Of a stretch of DNA of 64,000 nucleotides, positions 25,082-34,854 are shown in pieces. Each line of letters begins with the position of its first letter. Position 1 is the first letter of the stretch. The notes beneath the pieces were generated by a model. It had not been told where the DNA came from and ran no database searches. It worked only from the letters and a program-made list of their open reading frames with translations. A program made the translations under genes and the position numbers. The stretch comes from JBMDXK01 sp048594375 (GTDB lineage Bacteria > Pseudomonadota > Alphaproteobacteria > Rhizobiales > Methylopilaceae): contig JBMDXK010000034.1 in NCBI GenBank assembly GCA_048594375.1, positions 186,001-250,000 of the forward strand, read 5' to 3'.

Positions 25082-25324
25082 ATGTTAGATTACATTATAA
25101 GCTGGCTCACATACAATGAGTGGGTGGATGCCTCTTTTTATTGGAATTTTTCTACTGGATAGAATGACGCATTCATTGATTTGAAAAGAAAAGATGTAGA
25201 TGGTCGCAACAAGTACGACTATGCCGATGCAGCAAAAAACATAATCGTTTTATGTAAGAAAGGCTATATTGTAAGAACTTCTTCGCGTTGCCAGCGCTTC
25301 ATACGGGATCCAGATCCGGAATGA
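25082..25324 (+). pseudogene. Small open frame interrupted by one in-frame TAG
   Basis: From ATG 25082 the frame runs 26 codons (MLDYIISWLTYNEWVDASF...) to TAG at 25160, then continues in the same frame for 53 codons (NDAFIDLKRKDVDGRNKYD... ending IRDPDPE) to TGA at 25322. The composition of both halves is protein-like, and the last 26 bases overlap the maeB 3' end on the opposite strand. I recognise no family. It is most simply a gene recently broken by a nonsense mutation; chance openness is also possible at this length. Confidence 0.4.
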
Positions 25325-27635
25325 CAGCCGCCAATGCGGTTGTTCTATTTACCGCCGTTGCCTGCGCCTGAGCTTCTGCCACCGCAAGGGCGGTCATGTT
25401 CACCAGACCGCGGGAAGTCACCGAAGGCGTCAGGATATGAGCGGAATATGGGGAGCCGAGTAGAATAGGGCCAACCGGCAACGCATCCGCCAGCCCTTTT
25501 ATCATCTGGTAGGCAATGTTGGCTGCATCAAGGTTTGGCATAATCAACAGATTTGCTTCACCTTGCAGGGTTGAGCTGAGCAAAATGCGCTCGCGCGATG
25601 TGGGGTTTACCGCAATATCGCCGTGCATTTCACCATCCACATGCAGGTGAGGCGCACGTTCACGCAAGAGTGCCAGCACGCGCCGCATTTTCTGCGCCGA
25701 TTCCGTATTGTGCGAACCAAAATTGGAATGGGAGAGCAGTGCCACTTTGGGTTCCAGCCCGAAGCGGCGCACATGTTCTGCACACATCAGCGTAATGGCC
25801 GCCAGTTCTTCCGCTGTCGGGTTTGGCGTGACGTAGGTATCGGCAATAAAATGCCCGCCCCGCTTGGTAATGGTCAGGCTCATGGCCGAATAATTGGTGA
25901 TTCCCTCGATGCGCCCCAGCACTTCCTCGATCCGCCCTAGATGGCCGTGATACCGTCCTTCAAGACCGCAAATCATGGCATCCGCATCCCCGCGGATCAC
26001 GGCCAATGCAGCAATCACCGTGGTGTCTGTGCGCACCAGCGTGCGTGCCAGATCCGGCGTAATGCCCTTGCGCCCCGCCCGTTCCAGATAAAGCTGCACA
26101 TATTCACGGTAGCGGCTGTCATCTTGAGGATTGATAATCTCGCAATCAATTCCCGGACGGATGTTCAGCCCGAACCGCTCCACCCGCGCGTGGATAACGG
26201 CTGGACGCCCCACCAGAATCGGAATCGCAATCTTTTCTTCCAGCGCAATCTGCGCGGCTCTTAACGTGCGCTCGTCTTCGCCTTCGGCATAAATCACCCG
26301 GCGCGGTGACTTCTTCGCCGCCGTAAAGATCGGCTTCATGATAAAGCCGGAACGGAACACAAATTGCTCCAGATGCTCCTGATAGGTTTCAAAATCCACA
26401 ATAGGACGGCGCGCCACGCCGGTTTCCATTGCCGCCCGCGCCACAGCCGGCGCAATGCGCAAAATCAGCCGCGGATCAAACGGATTGGGAATAAGGGAAT
26501 CCGCTCCAAACGTTTTTGAAATACCGCTATACGCCTGCGCCACCACATCGGACGGCGGCTCATGGGCAAGACGTGCAATTGCTTCTACGGCTGCATGTTT
26601 CATTTCCTCGTTGATCTGGGTTGCCGCCACATCCAGCGCCCCGCGAAAAATATAAGGAAAACACAGCACATTGTTTACTTGATTGGGAAAATCCGAACGC
26701 CCCGTACAGATCATGGCATCGGGGCGAAGGGCTTGCGCCACATCGGGCATAATTTCCGGTGTCGGGTTGGCCAGCGCCAGAATAAGCGGCTTTGGTGCCA
26801 TCTTCCGGAGCAGTTCCGGTTTTAATACTCCCCCTGCGGAAAGCCCCAGAAAAATATCCGCATTGTCGATTACTTCATCCAACGTGCGGGCTGCGGTATC
26901 CTGCGCATAAACCGCTTTCCAGCGATCCATCAGAGTTTCGCGCCCTTTATAAACCACCCCTTCCAGATCACATACCCAGATATTTTCGCGCCTTGCCCCC
27001 AGAGAAACCAACAGATTAAGACAGGCCAGTGCCGCCGCTCCCGCGCCAGAGGCCACAATTTTCACCTCTGAAAACGGCTTTTCCGCAATGGTTAGCGCAT
27101 TGGTGACCGCCGCACCCACAATAATCGCGGTGCCGTGTTGGTCGTCATGAAACACCGGAATATTCATCTGCGCTTTGAGTTTTTCTTCCAGCTCAAAGCA
27201 TTCCGGCGCTTTAATATCTTCCAGATTGATTCCGCCGAAAGTTGGCTCCAACGCCGCAATTACGGTGGTGAGCGTTGGCACATCGGTGCCTTGCAGTTCA
27301 ATATCAAAGCAATCTATACCGGCGAATTTTTTAAACAGCACCGCCTTGCCTTCCATCACCGGCTTTGCGGCAAGCGGCCCGATAGCGCCCAGCCCCAGAA
27401 CGGCTGTGCCGTTGGTCACCACGCCCACCAGATTCTGCCGCGCCGTAAGTTCTGCGGCCTGTTCGGGGTCATCCACAATGGCCTCACAGGCTACAGCCAC
27501 GCCGGGCGAATAAGCCAGCGCCAGATCACGCTGATTGCCCAAGGGCTTGGTTGCCTGAATTTCCAGCTTTCCGGGTTTGGGGTGACGGTGATAAACCAAT
27601 GCTCCTTGACGCATATCATCTGACATTGTGCTCAT
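25299..27635 (-). CDS. maeB: NADP-dependent malic enzyme with phosphotransacetylase-like domain
   Basis: 778 residues. Residues 1-430 are the malic enzyme: [22 protein letters not shown], the metal-binding [23 protein letters not shown] region (here split across about 150-175) and the Rossmann loop [14 protein letters not shown]. Residues 430-760 form a PTA-like domain ([20 protein letters not shown] and following), which in MaeB enzymes serves regulation, not acetyl transfer. It decarboxylates malate to pyruvate with NADPH formation. Confidence 0.95.
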   Translation of the reverse strand: MSTMSDDMRQGALVYHRHPKPGKLEIQATKPLGNQRDLALAYSPGVAVACEAIVDDPEQAAELTARQNLVGVVTNGTAVLGLGAIGPLAAKPVMEGKAVLFKKFAGIDCFDIELQGTDVPTLTTVIAALEPTFGGINLEDIKAPECFELEEKLKAQMNIPVFHDDQHGTAIIVGAAVTNALTIAEKPFSEVKIVASGAGAAALACLNLLVSLGARRENIWVCDLEGVVYKGRETLMDRWKAVYAQDTAARTLDEVIDNADIFLGLSAGGVLKPELLRKMAPKPLILALANPTPEIMPDVAQALRPDAMICTGRSDFPNQVNNVLCFPYIFRGALDVAATQINEEMKHAAVEAIARLAHEPPSDVVAQAYSGISKTFGADSLIPNPFDPRLILRIAPAVARAAMETGVARRPIVDFETYQEHLEQFVFRSGFIMKPIFTAAKKSPRRVIYAEGEDERTLRAAQIALEEKIAIPILVGRPAVIHARVERFGLNIRPGIDCEIINPQDDSRYREYVQLYLERAGRKGITPDLARTLVRTDTTVIAALAVIRGDADAMICGLEGRYHGHLGRIEEVLGRIEGITNYSAMSLTITKRGGHFIADTYVTPNPTAEELAAITLMCAEHVRRFGLEPKVALLSHSNFGSHNTESAQKMRRVLALLRERAPHLHVDGEMHGDIAVNPTSRERILLSSTLQGEANLLIMPNLDAANIAYQMIKGLADALPVGPILLGSPYSAHILTPSVTSRGLVNMTALAVAEAQAQATAVNRTTALAAVIPDLDPV

Positions 27636-27719
27636 AAAACCGCCCCTTTTTCCCGAATGCTCTATCTTTTTTGCTGCACAACCCTATAGTCTTGCACAGT
27701 ATTTTTCCAGAACGTTTTC

Positions 27720-28727
27720 ATGATTCAAGGTGCATCTGTGCATATTTTACTGCTTTCCGATGGTATTGTGGGGCATTATAAACAGTCCGAAGGGGTTGTT
27801 GCGGCACTTGCCCGTCAGCGCACCGTCACGGTAACACGCCACACCCTTGCTTTCCCGTCCTTCCTGCCGCGCAAGATTCTCCCGCATCTGGCAAAATATC
27901 TGCCGCCCGCACTGTTTTTGAAGCTGTGCGGCATTTCACCTGCTGCCTTCCCGACGCCCGATCTGATTGTTTCGGCGGGAGGCGCCACTCTGGGCGCCAA
28001 TGTTGCGCTGGCGGCATATTTTAAGATTCCAAATATTTTTTCCGGCTCGGCACGCGGGTTTTCCCCGCAGCGTATCACGCTGACACTGCTGCCCTACCCT
28101 TCAGCCCGAAGCATAAAAGGCCATCTTTATACCCTTAAACCCAGCACTGTTGATCCGGATACGCTCCCGCCTGCGCGGCCTTGGAACGGCCTGAAAGGCA
28201 TTAGCGCCTCCTTGCTGATTGGCGGTGCCACCAAACACATGCCCTTTACCGCTCAGGAATGGACGAGGCTTATCCGGTTTGCGGTACACAGCACGCAGGA
28301 AAATGCAATCCGCTGGAATATTGTTACGTCCCGCCGCACGCCCGAAAGTTTTTACGCCGTTCTGGATGCACTCCCCCCTCAAGAGCGTGCCATGCTGCGC
28401 ATCACGGATTACCGTCAGCAGGGAGCCGGTTCGATTGATGCCGCTTACAGCGCCGATCTGATTGCCGTTACGGGCGACTCCCTTTCCATGGTTTCCGAAG
28501 CGGTTGCTACAGGCCGACGCACGCTGGTGCTGCTGGCGGAAACCACGCACCCCTTTCGTGATGGGGAAGCTGTGGCATCCCTGGCTGCCGAACAGCGGCT
28601 TACGGCCTTGCCCATTGCCGCATTATCCATTGATGTTCTTGAGAAAAAACTTTCATCTTTAACGCCGTTTGCACACAATCATCTGGATGTTCTGGGAAAA
28701 GATGTTCTTGAGCGGTTGCCGCTTTGA
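27720..28727 (+). CDS. ELM1/GtrOC1-like family protein
   Basis: 335 residues of the family named after plant mitochondrial fission factor ELM1, common in alphaproteobacteria. Features are LLSDGIVGHYKQSEGV at the N-terminus, PDLIVSAGGATLGAN, LLIGGATKHMPF and the C-terminal VTGDSLSMVSEAVATGRRT, together a glycosyltransferase-B-like fold. In bacteria a role in cell-surface sugar modification is suspected. Divergent from maeB. Confidence 0.88.
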   Translation: MIQGASVHILLLSDGIVGHYKQSEGVVAALARQRTVTVTRHTLAFPSFLPRKILPHLAKYLPPALFLKLCGISPAAFPTPDLIVSAGGATLGANVALAAYFKIPNIFSGSARGFSPQRITLTLLPYPSARSIKGHLYTLKPSTVDPDTLPPARPWNGLKGISASLLIGGATKHMPFTAQEWTRLIRFAVHSTQENAIRWNIVTSRRTPESFYAVLDALPPQERAMLRITDYRQQGAGSIDAAYSADLIAVTGDSLSMVSEAVATGRRTLVLLAETTHPFRDGEAVASLAAEQRLTALPIAALSIDVLEKKLSSLTPFAHNHLDVLGKDVLERLPL

Positions 28728-28839
28728 ATTTGCCTCTTTGCCATTTGTAACAACGGTGCTACAAAACCACGCACCCGCTGTGTGACAAGGCGAGTCGAAC
28801 GCTTTTATATAGTCTAATTCATACACAACAATTGCATGT

Positions 28840-28918
28840 CTCAGGCTATCACGTCTTTGGTTTTATCGCAGAGTTTTTATCCAATACAATAATCGTTTTA
28901 TTGGAACTCGGTTATAGG
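28840..28918. repeat. Dispersed AAGTCTTTGTTT element, copy 3
   Basis: CTATCACGTCTTTGGTTTTA, then CGCAGAGTTTTTATCC (28867-28882), then AATCGTTTTATTGGAACTCGG with TATAGG. The end CGGTTATAGG is placed as a -10 region about 17 bases before the next gene, so this copy may supply the promoter. Confidence 0.55.
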
Positions 28919-28931
28919 AAGGGAATACCCC

Positions 28932-30893
28932 TTGAAACGTACATTGCTGATTTCTGCTGGCCTCACAGGCGTTGCACTTGGTGCGGTTGCTCTTGCCGTT
29001 CCTTATGCTGCGGACTCTTACGCGCGGGTTTCTGTTGAAAATATTTTCAAACGGGCGCGTGATGGCGGTGCAAAAGTTGCCAAATACGATTCCATCCAGA
29101 CCAATATCTGGGAAGGTGAAGTCATCCTTCACGGTGTGGAGCTGGAAAGTGCAGGCGATAGCCCTTCCACACTGCGCATGGATACCTTCCGCACCCACTT
29201 CCCGCTGGAACTGAATGGCACTGTTTCTGCCGGTCTGGTACAGGCGGTTAACCTGCGCATTTCTTCCGGCGATATGACCTATTCCTTCCCCGAAGCGCGT
29301 ATTGAAGATTTTGTGTTCCGCAGCAAAGGCAAATCGGAATCCCCCTTCCTGATTAAAGCGTTTCTGAAACGAATTGATGCATCCGAAATTTCAGCACCGG
29401 AATGGAAAACAACCCACGTCACCGAAGGCGACCGGATTATTAAAGGTCTGGAAATCACCGATCTTGACCATGGCAAAGCGGGAGCCATGCGCTTTGAAAG
29501 CCTCAGCGGTGCCGTTAAAACGCCCAAGGGTGATAACGTTACCGCAACAACCGGCGCCGGAATTTACAAAGATCTTGACGTTGCCGCCCTTGCAGCCATC
29601 TATGCGGAAAGCAGCAAAGATGAGCAACCCATGGAAAAGCTCGTCGGTCATATCAGTGTGGCCGATTTCCAGATAAAAGGGTTGAACGGGGATGATTCCC
29701 TGCTTGTGATGGACACCATGGTCATGGATAACCTTCACGGACGCCTGATGCCGGAACCGTTCAGCACAATGATGGCGCTGAGCAGCCGTATCGCACAGGA
29801 AGAAGACACCACAAAAATTTCTCTCGATGATATAAAACTTTATAACACGCTCACCAGCAGTATGCTGACCGGGTTCTCCTTTGATAAAATGGCAACCGAA
29901 GGTCTTAAAATAACATCACCTGCTGAAAAACTGGATCTCAGCATTGGCTCGATCACCTTGGAAAAATTCAACAATGGTATCATAGGCAATTTTTCCATTG
30001 AAAAAACCGCCCTCACATCCGATGCGTTGAAATCATTTTCTCTGGCCAGCTTTTCCTTCGACGCTCTGGATATCAAGCCAAGCCTTGCTTTTCTTAGCAC
30101 CGTAACCGAAGCTGCCGGCAGCCAGAGCAACGAAGCTGTCGAAGTGTTGGCCTCCCGCCCGTTTGCTTCCATCCCGACCTTTTCCCGTGTGACAATACAA
30201 GGGCTTGAAACGCGCAACGATGATATGAATCTTGCAGTTGAAGAGCTTTCTATCAGCACCGCCAACCATGTGCAGGGGCTTCCGCTTACCGCAGGTCTTG
30301 CACTGAAAGGACTTGCGGTTGATAAGGAAAACACCGAACACGACGTTCTGGGTGCGCGCGCTTTTCTCAAAGAATTGGGCTATGATGATCTAACGCTGGA
30401 TTACAGCGTAGGCTATACATGGAATGAAAGCGCAAAAACACTTTCCTTTGTGGATACCGGCCTCACAATGCGCAATGCTGGACACATCGGTCTGGCGGGC
30501 GGCGTGGCAACACTGGAAAAGAATGCACTTACAGGTGCGCTTGATGACCTGTTTCCCGCCTTGCTTGAAGCGCCTGTTCAGCCCATCCAGATCACCTATA
30601 AAGACTCAGGCCTGGCCAATAAACTCATTGCTTACTACTCAAACCTTGCCAACATCAGCGAAGCCGATATGCGCGTTGAATTGAAAAAACAGGTGAGTGA
30701 CATCAATATGGCCTTTGGGGGCGCGGTTGATGCCGCTTCCATTGCTGCAATCCATGGGTTTCTTGATAAACCTGATACGTTATCGCTTGTGCTTGAGCCA
30801 CGCGAAGAATTGACGCCTCTGGATATCTACGCGGCCTATTCCATGCAGCCGGAAATGCTTGCCACCCAGTTCAAGGCCAGCATCCGCCAATAG
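28932..30893 (+). CDS. Large exported protein, AsmA/DUF945-like form (unassigned)
   Basis: 653 residues from a TTG at 28932 with AGGAAGGGAA in front. An N-terminal signal peptide or anchor (LLISAGLTGVALGAVALAV) is followed by a long region of alternating strands with repeated blocks of the type LxxFxxxxIxxxxL, suggesting an extended beta-rich periplasmic protein as in AsmA, DUF945 or DUF2125 relatives. I cannot assign it to one family. There are no cysteines in the mature part that I see and no lipobox. It is followed by the Xre/RES pair in the same direction. Confidence 0.7.
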   Translation: MKRTLLISAGLTGVALGAVALAVPYAADSYARVSVENIFKRARDGGAKVAKYDSIQTNIWEGEVILHGVELESAGDSPSTLRMDTFRTHFPLELNGTVSAGLVQAVNLRISSGDMTYSFPEARIEDFVFRSKGKSESPFLIKAFLKRIDASEISAPEWKTTHVTEGDRIIKGLEITDLDHGKAGAMRFESLSGAVKTPKGDNVTATTGAGIYKDLDVAALAAIYAESSKDEQPMEKLVGHISVADFQIKGLNGDDSLLVMDTMVMDNLHGRLMPEPFSTMMALSSRIAQEEDTTKISLDDIKLYNTLTSSMLTGFSFDKMATEGLKITSPAEKLDLSIGSITLEKFNNGIIGNFSIEKTALTSDALKSFSLASFSFDALDIKPSLAFLSTVTEAAGSQSNEAVEVLASRPFASIPTFSRVTIQGLETRNDDMNLAVEELSISTANHVQGLPLTAGLALKGLAVDKENTEHDVLGARAFLKELGYDDLTLDYSVGYTWNESAKTLSFVDTGLTMRNAGHIGLAGGVATLEKNALTGALDDLFPALLEAPVQPIQITYKDSGLANKLIAYYSNLANISEADMRVELKKQVSDINMAFGGAVDAASIAAIHGFLDKPDTLSLVLEPREELTPLDIYAAYSMQPEMLATQFKASIRQ

Positions 30894-30906
30894 CACTACC
30901 CTTGCA

Positions 30907-30936
30907 AGAGAAAGAAAAGTATATTATTCTTTCTCT
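30907..30936. promoter_or_regulatory. Inverted repeat before the Xre/RES operon
   Basis: AGAGAAAGAA and TTCTTTCTCT, ten-base perfect arms around AAGTATATTA, 16 bases before the antitoxin start. It overlaps a TATATT-type -10, so it is a good candidate for the autorepressor site of the antitoxin. Confidence 0.6.
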
Positions 30937-30952
30937 AGTGAAGGAGAATACC

Positions 30953-31327
30953 ATGTCTGCATTGCTGCACCCCCCTGTTACAGATCCTGCAACTGTCCTC
31001 ACAAAGGCGTTGGGCAAAGCAACAGAATACTGGGCGCTCAACAACAAGCAGATTGCCGAAATTGTGGGTTTGAGCGAAGCGAGTGTATCACGCCTCAAGC
31101 ATGGCCGCTACGCTCTGGAACACAACAGCAAGCCTTGGCAGCTGTGTGTGCTTTTCCTGCGTGCTTTCCGCGGCCTTGATGCGTATATGGGCGGCAATGT
31201 TGAGAATGAAAAACGCTGGCTGAACGCCAACAACACAGCGCTGGGCGGCGTACCCATTGAGCTGATGCGCAATGTTGAGGGCTTGGCAAACGTGGTTCAG
31301 TATCTTGATACCATGCGCGGCCATTAG
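30953..31327 (+). CDS. Xre/MbcA/ParS-type antitoxin
   Basis: 124 residues from the ATG at 30953 behind GAAGGAGAATACC. The N-terminal Xre-like helix-turn-helix is LNNKQIAEIVGLSEASVSRL, and the C-terminal toxin-binding domain (DUF2384) carries ENEKRWLNANNTALGGVPIE and MRNVEGLANVVQYLD. It should neutralise the RES toxin encoded 12 bases downstream and repress the operon through the inverted repeat at 30907-30936. Confidence 0.92.
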   Translation: MSALLHPPVTDPATVLTKALGKATEYWALNNKQIAEIVGLSEASVSRLKHGRYALEHNSKPWQLCVLFLRAFRGLDAYMGGNVENEKRWLNANNTALGGVPIELMRNVEGLANVVQYLDTMRGH

Positions 31328-31339
31328 GCTGAAAAATTC

Positions 31340-32104
31340 ATGAGCGGATTGTTCTCCCTTGAGCTGGAAAAATATTTTTGCAGTTATAGTAATGATATTT
31401 ACCGGATTGTTGAAGGCCAACATTTCATTGCCACCCGCAAGCTGGTGGATAACGATGACGAGCAGCAAATTCTGGAAGATATTCTGGACGCCTCTAAACC
31501 CCCTGCCCCCACCCACAATGCCCGTGGCGCTCTGCATTATCTGCTTTACACGCCTTTTCGTTATCCGCCTTTAAAATCCGGTGGCCGTTTTCATTTGCGC
31601 ACCGAGCAGAGTATTTTCTATGGCGCAGAAGACTTGAATACCGCGATGGCAGAAGCAGCGTATGGGCGCTTTTTGTTTCTGCACCATACGCAAGCACAGT
31701 TTGAGCCCATGCAGGTGCCATACACCCATTTTGTGGTGCGGGTGCAATCCGATGCAGCCTTGAAGCTGCATGAAACACCTTTTCATGCTTATACGCCTGA
31801 AATCAGCAGTCCTGTTTCTTATCGGCATTCCCAAGCATTGGGGGCGCGGATGCGGTCGCTGGGAACGACGTTGTTTGTCTATCCTTCTGCGCGGAAACCT
31901 TCCGGTCTGAATGTCGGGCTTTTTACCCCGGAGGTTTTTTTACACAACAAGCCCTTGCGCGGCAGAGATGGACACTGGAGCGTGTTCATCAGCGCGGAAA
32001 CCGTCGAGTTCAACCGCGCACAGCCCAGCCATGTGCATAGGGAAACACACACCTTTGCTTTTGCAGATTTCTGTGACAGCGGCCATTTGTGCAGGGCGGT
32101 TTGA
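31340..32104 (+). CDS. RES-domain toxin
   Basis: 254 residues. The RES domain begins DIYRIVEGQHFIATRKLVD; the conserved Arg, Glu and Ser positions are suggested by GGRFHLRTEQSIFYGAEDL, the AMAEAAYGRF glutamate, and the later VYPSARKPSGLNVGLF. RES toxins of the MbcT/ParT class modify or consume NAD+ or ADP-ribosylate a host protein. This one is longer than the typical 150-230 residues, with an extra N-terminal stretch. Paired with the upstream antitoxin. Confidence 0.9.
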   Translation: MSGLFSLELEKYFCSYSNDIYRIVEGQHFIATRKLVDNDDEQQILEDILDASKPPAPTHNARGALHYLLYTPFRYPPLKSGGRFHLRTEQSIFYGAEDLNTAMAEAAYGRFLFLHHTQAQFEPMQVPYTHFVVRVQSDAALKLHETPFHAYTPEISSPVSYRHSQALGARMRSLGTTLFVYPSARKPSGLNVGLFTPEVFLHNKPLRGRDGHWSVFISAETVEFNRAQPSHVHRETHTFAFADFCDSGHLCRAV

Positions 32105-32110
32105 TAGCGT

Positions 32111-32581
32111 TTATCGGCCGGGGAAATTGATGGTCTGGGTGATACCCATGCCCAGCCCAATGCGCACCGCCACCAGTGTGAGCAGGGTTGTAAGGGCAAT
32201 TATGCCGGTGGTTATCAAAGCATTCTCGGCCATCAAGGGATAAAACGGCGAATGCTGTGCGATTGTTGCGCTGAAGGCGTGCATTGCGCTCCACAGCCCA
32301 TGAATCAGCATCGTGATGCCTGTGCAGAAAAAAGCCACTTTCCAGATATTTTGCAGCGAAATTTTGCGGTTTGCCCAAGCCTGCCAGCGGCGCCCCGTGA
32401 ACGATGCTGCAAAAAAACTCAGGATAAAGCCTAAAGCGCGGTTTTTGTAATTCAAATCAAAGAAATGTCCCAGCGCCACAGCAATAAGCGTGAGAACAAC
32501 CATACCAAGGGTGAAAACAACAAGATATGTTTTAAAGGCTTTGAGAGCATCGGACGAGAGGGGTAGCACGCGGTTCATCAT
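32111..32581 (-). CDS. Four-helix membrane protein, paralogue 1
   Basis: 156 residues with four predicted membrane helices (about 20-40, 50-65, 80-100 and 120-145). It is homologous to its neighbour at 32600-33067: both have NxAxGxIxxFxxASxxGxxWxxxxxRK followed by LWK or IWK. This pattern resembles the ABZJ_00895 family of uncharacterised inner-membrane proteins. The two genes form a tandem duplicate. Confidence 0.65.
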   Translation of the reverse strand: MMNRVLPLSSDALKAFKTYLVVFTLGMVVLTLIAVALGHFFDLNYKNRALGFILSFFAASFTGRRWQAWANRKISLQNIWKVAFFCTGITMLIHGLWSAMHAFSATIAQHSPFYPLMAENALITTGIIALTTLLTLVAVRIGLGMGITQTINFPGR

Positions 32582-32599
32582 GGCAGCCCTAAATCTCAA

Positions 32600-33067
32600 T
32601 CATGCTTTTGATTTGGCAGCAAGAAACGCAAGCTGCTTTATTTTTTGTTTCACTCCGAACCCGATGCCCCACCGGATGAGCAGGATATTCACCACTCCCA
32701 GCACTGCACCAAGAGCCAGAAGGATCATTTCATCCCCTGCCGGAATGGCTTCACCTGACAATTGCATCATCCCCCAGGCAAGCAGCCCTTGCACCATCAG
32801 CGTGAGTAAGGCGCACCCACCGGCAATTTTCCATAGGCGCGAAGCCGCAGGTTTTTCCCGCTCGCAGTGATACCAATGTTGCCCCACATAGGATGCGCTT
32901 AGAAATACCAGAATCAGCCCTATAGCAGAATTTTTCATTTCAAAATCGAACAGCTCCAGCACCAGATAAGACAGTGCCATGATAAGCACAACACCAATCA
33001 TAAATGAAGCGGCATAAACAAAAAGCAATTTGGCGGGAGAAACCGGGTGCGGGACGTGTGTATTCAT
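32600..33067 (-). CDS. Four-helix membrane protein, paralogue 2
   Basis: 155 residues from the ATG at 33067. Four hydrophobic segments, and the shared block KNSAIGLILVFLSASYVGQHW then SRLWKIAGG. It lies 18 bases before the paralogue at 32111-32581 and probably in one operon with it. Role unknown; the C-terminus of both is short and basic. Confidence 0.65.
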   Translation of the reverse strand: MNTHVPHPVSPAKLLFVYAASFMIGVVLIMALSYLVLELFDFEMKNSAIGLILVFLSASYVGQHWYHCEREKPAASRLWKIAGGCALLTLMVQGLLAWGMMQLSGEAIPAGDEMILLALGAVLGVVNILLIRWGIGFGVKQKIKQLAFLAAKSKA

Positions 33068-33121
33068 GGGAACGCTTTAAATTTCTTAAACAATAAAATT
33101 ACTTCACATCTCTTACCGTAT

Positions 33122-33397
33122 TTATTCAGCGGCACAAAGCTGCATTTTTTCTGTGTCCATGTTTTCAAAAAATGCGGCGCTTTCGGTGTAACCGCCTACA
33201 TGTTCCGCACCGTAAAACAATTGCGGGAAGGTCAGTTTTGCAACATGTGGCACCATAGCGTGCAGTTGCTCACGGGTGAAATCCACATCCACCACATATT
33301 TGATGGCTTTTGCGCCACGGGCATGGAGCAGCGCTTCCAGCTTTTCACAATAGGGGCAATCGGGTTTTGAGTAATAGATAATAACCGGGGTCAGCAT
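33122..33397 (-). CDS. Glutaredoxin
   Basis: 91 residues with the CPYC active site (YYSKPDCPYCEKLEALL), the TFPQLF cis-proline segment and the GGYTE glutathione-binding end. A dithiol glutaredoxin reducing disulfides with glutathione. It carries an additional acidic C-terminus with one Cys. No linked partner gene is obvious. Confidence 0.9.
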   Translation of the reverse strand: MLTPVIIYYSKPDCPYCEKLEALLHARGAKAIKYVVDVDFTREQLHAMVPHVAKLTFPQLFYGAEHVGGYTESAAFFENMDTEKMQLCAAE

Positions 33398-33622
33398 AGC
33401 ATATTACATCTGCGTTTAAGACTCGAAGGAATATAGGGATCACTGTAGTCTTTTAAGGAACGATTCGGGTGATGGCGCATTGACCTGCAAACAGCTTTTT
33501 TCTAAGGAATTGATTTTACACGATGAGTTTTACACAATGCGTACTTTTGTAGCCTTATTTTCTGGCGAGGGTATTGTTTTTTGAACTCTTTGCTACGCAC
33601 CACAAAAGAAGATTGCTCTCTT

Positions 33623-34099
33623 ATGCACGCCATTTTACCCTGTCCTGCGGTGGCCGGATTGGCTCTCCTGCTTGCCGCCTGTACCATTCCACCGGATACC
33701 TCGAATTTTGTGTCGGAAAACCCCACGGTTGCAGAATCGCGCAAGGCGCTGCGCGGCTTAAATGAAGCCGATATGCGCATGTGTGCCGGATTTCCTTCCG
33801 CAACAGCCACCATTGATGACGAGACCGAAATCTGGACCTATGTGCGCCAGATCAGCCGGGGAAATATCAATATCTCAACGTCCGGTATTCCGGTCAGTGC
33901 GGTTCCGGGCGTTGCGGGTTCGGTGGGTCTTGGTTCGATGGGCGATTGCCGTGCGCAGTTCCGCATGGAAAAGGGCAAGGTCACAGATATGGAATTTGCG
34001 GGCGACAACAACACCATGCGCAGCCGCAACGCGCTGTGTTCCACCATTATTGACGGCTGCGTTATCTATGCACAGCGGATAAAAAACGAAAGACGTTAA
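33623..34099 (+). CDS. Lipoprotein of unknown function
   Basis: 158 residues from the ATG at 33623. The signal peptide ends with the lipobox LAAC (ALLLAACTIPP). The mature protein has a C/G-rich domain with ADMRMCAGFPSATATIDDETEIWTY and a final DGCVIYAQRI; several cysteines could pair in the periplasm. The pattern resembles a small lipoprotein widespread in alphaproteobacteria, with no known role. It converges on the ABC transporter operon, with four overlapping bases at the 3' ends. Confidence 0.75.
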   Translation: MHAILPCPAVAGLALLLAACTIPPDTSNFVSENPTVAESRKALRGLNEADMRMCAGFPSATATIDDETEIWTYVRQISRGNINISTSGIPVSAVPGVAGSVGLGSMGDCRAQFRMEKGKVTDMEFAGDNNTMRSRNALCSTIIDGCVIYAQRIKNERR

Positions 34100-34854
34100 A
34101 AAAGCGCTTGCGCCGCACTGATGCTGGAAATAAAGGCTTTGGTTCTCACCTGCTGCGGTTCATGGAAAACCCGCTCCGCGGAGCCGGTTTCAACCACCCT
34201 GCCCGCTTCCAGAAACACAACATTCTGCGCTACTTTTGCAGCCAGCCGCAAATCATGGGTGGCCATCACCATGGTGGTGCCTTCTGTGGCCAGCGTATTG
34301 AGTACCTCTACCACTTCAATGGACAGTTCAGGATCAAGCGCCGATGTTGGTTCATCGCATAACAACACCCGCGGCGAGGGTGCCAGCGCGCGCGCAATGG
34401 CAACCCGTTGTTGCTGACCGCCCGAAAGCGTTGCTGGCCACGCATCGGCTTTATGCCCCATACCTACTTTTTCCAGCAATTGTTGCGCACGCTGGCGGGC
34501 TTTTTCGTGCGGCCATTTTTGTACTGTAATCAGACCTTCCATAACGTTTTCTAACGCTGTGCGGTGCGGAAACAGCTGGAAATTCTGAAACACCATGCCG
34601 GTCTGGCTGCGGATGCGCCGGATGTCTGCCCAGCGTGTTTTTTTATCAGGGGTAAATGCGAGTGCGTCTTAGCCAATTCGCACGCTGCCGGATGTGGGTA
34701 TTTCCAGGAGATTGATGCAACGCAGCAAGGTGCTTTTGCCACCGCCCGAAGGACCAATGAGCGCCGTCACCCCGCCCGTTGGCACTTCCATGCTGATGTT
34801 TTCCAAAATGGTGGTCGCGCCGATTTGTTTGATGATGTTTTTGAGTGTAATCAT
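34096..34854 (-). pseudogene. Amino-acid ABC transporter ATPase with an in-frame stop
   Basis: The frame starts at ATG 34854 (overlapping the permease stop as ATGA) and carries Walker A GPSGGGKST. It reaches SGSVRIG, then a TAA at 34666-34668, and continues in the same frame DALAFTPDKKTRW, QNFQLFPH (Q-loop), the signature LSGGQQQRV, Walker B VLLCDEPTSALD and the H-loop ATHD. Only one base change separates it from an intact gene of about 252 residues. Translation restart at ATG 34596 (MVFQNFQLF) would give a part without Walker A, so the transporter is probably inactive unless the stop is a sequencing error. Confidence 0.85.

Noticed and set aside
25160..25162. Pyrrolysine or other recoding at the TAG
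   Set aside because: No pyl genes, no downstream structure and no recognised family; a nonsense mutation or chance frame is simpler.
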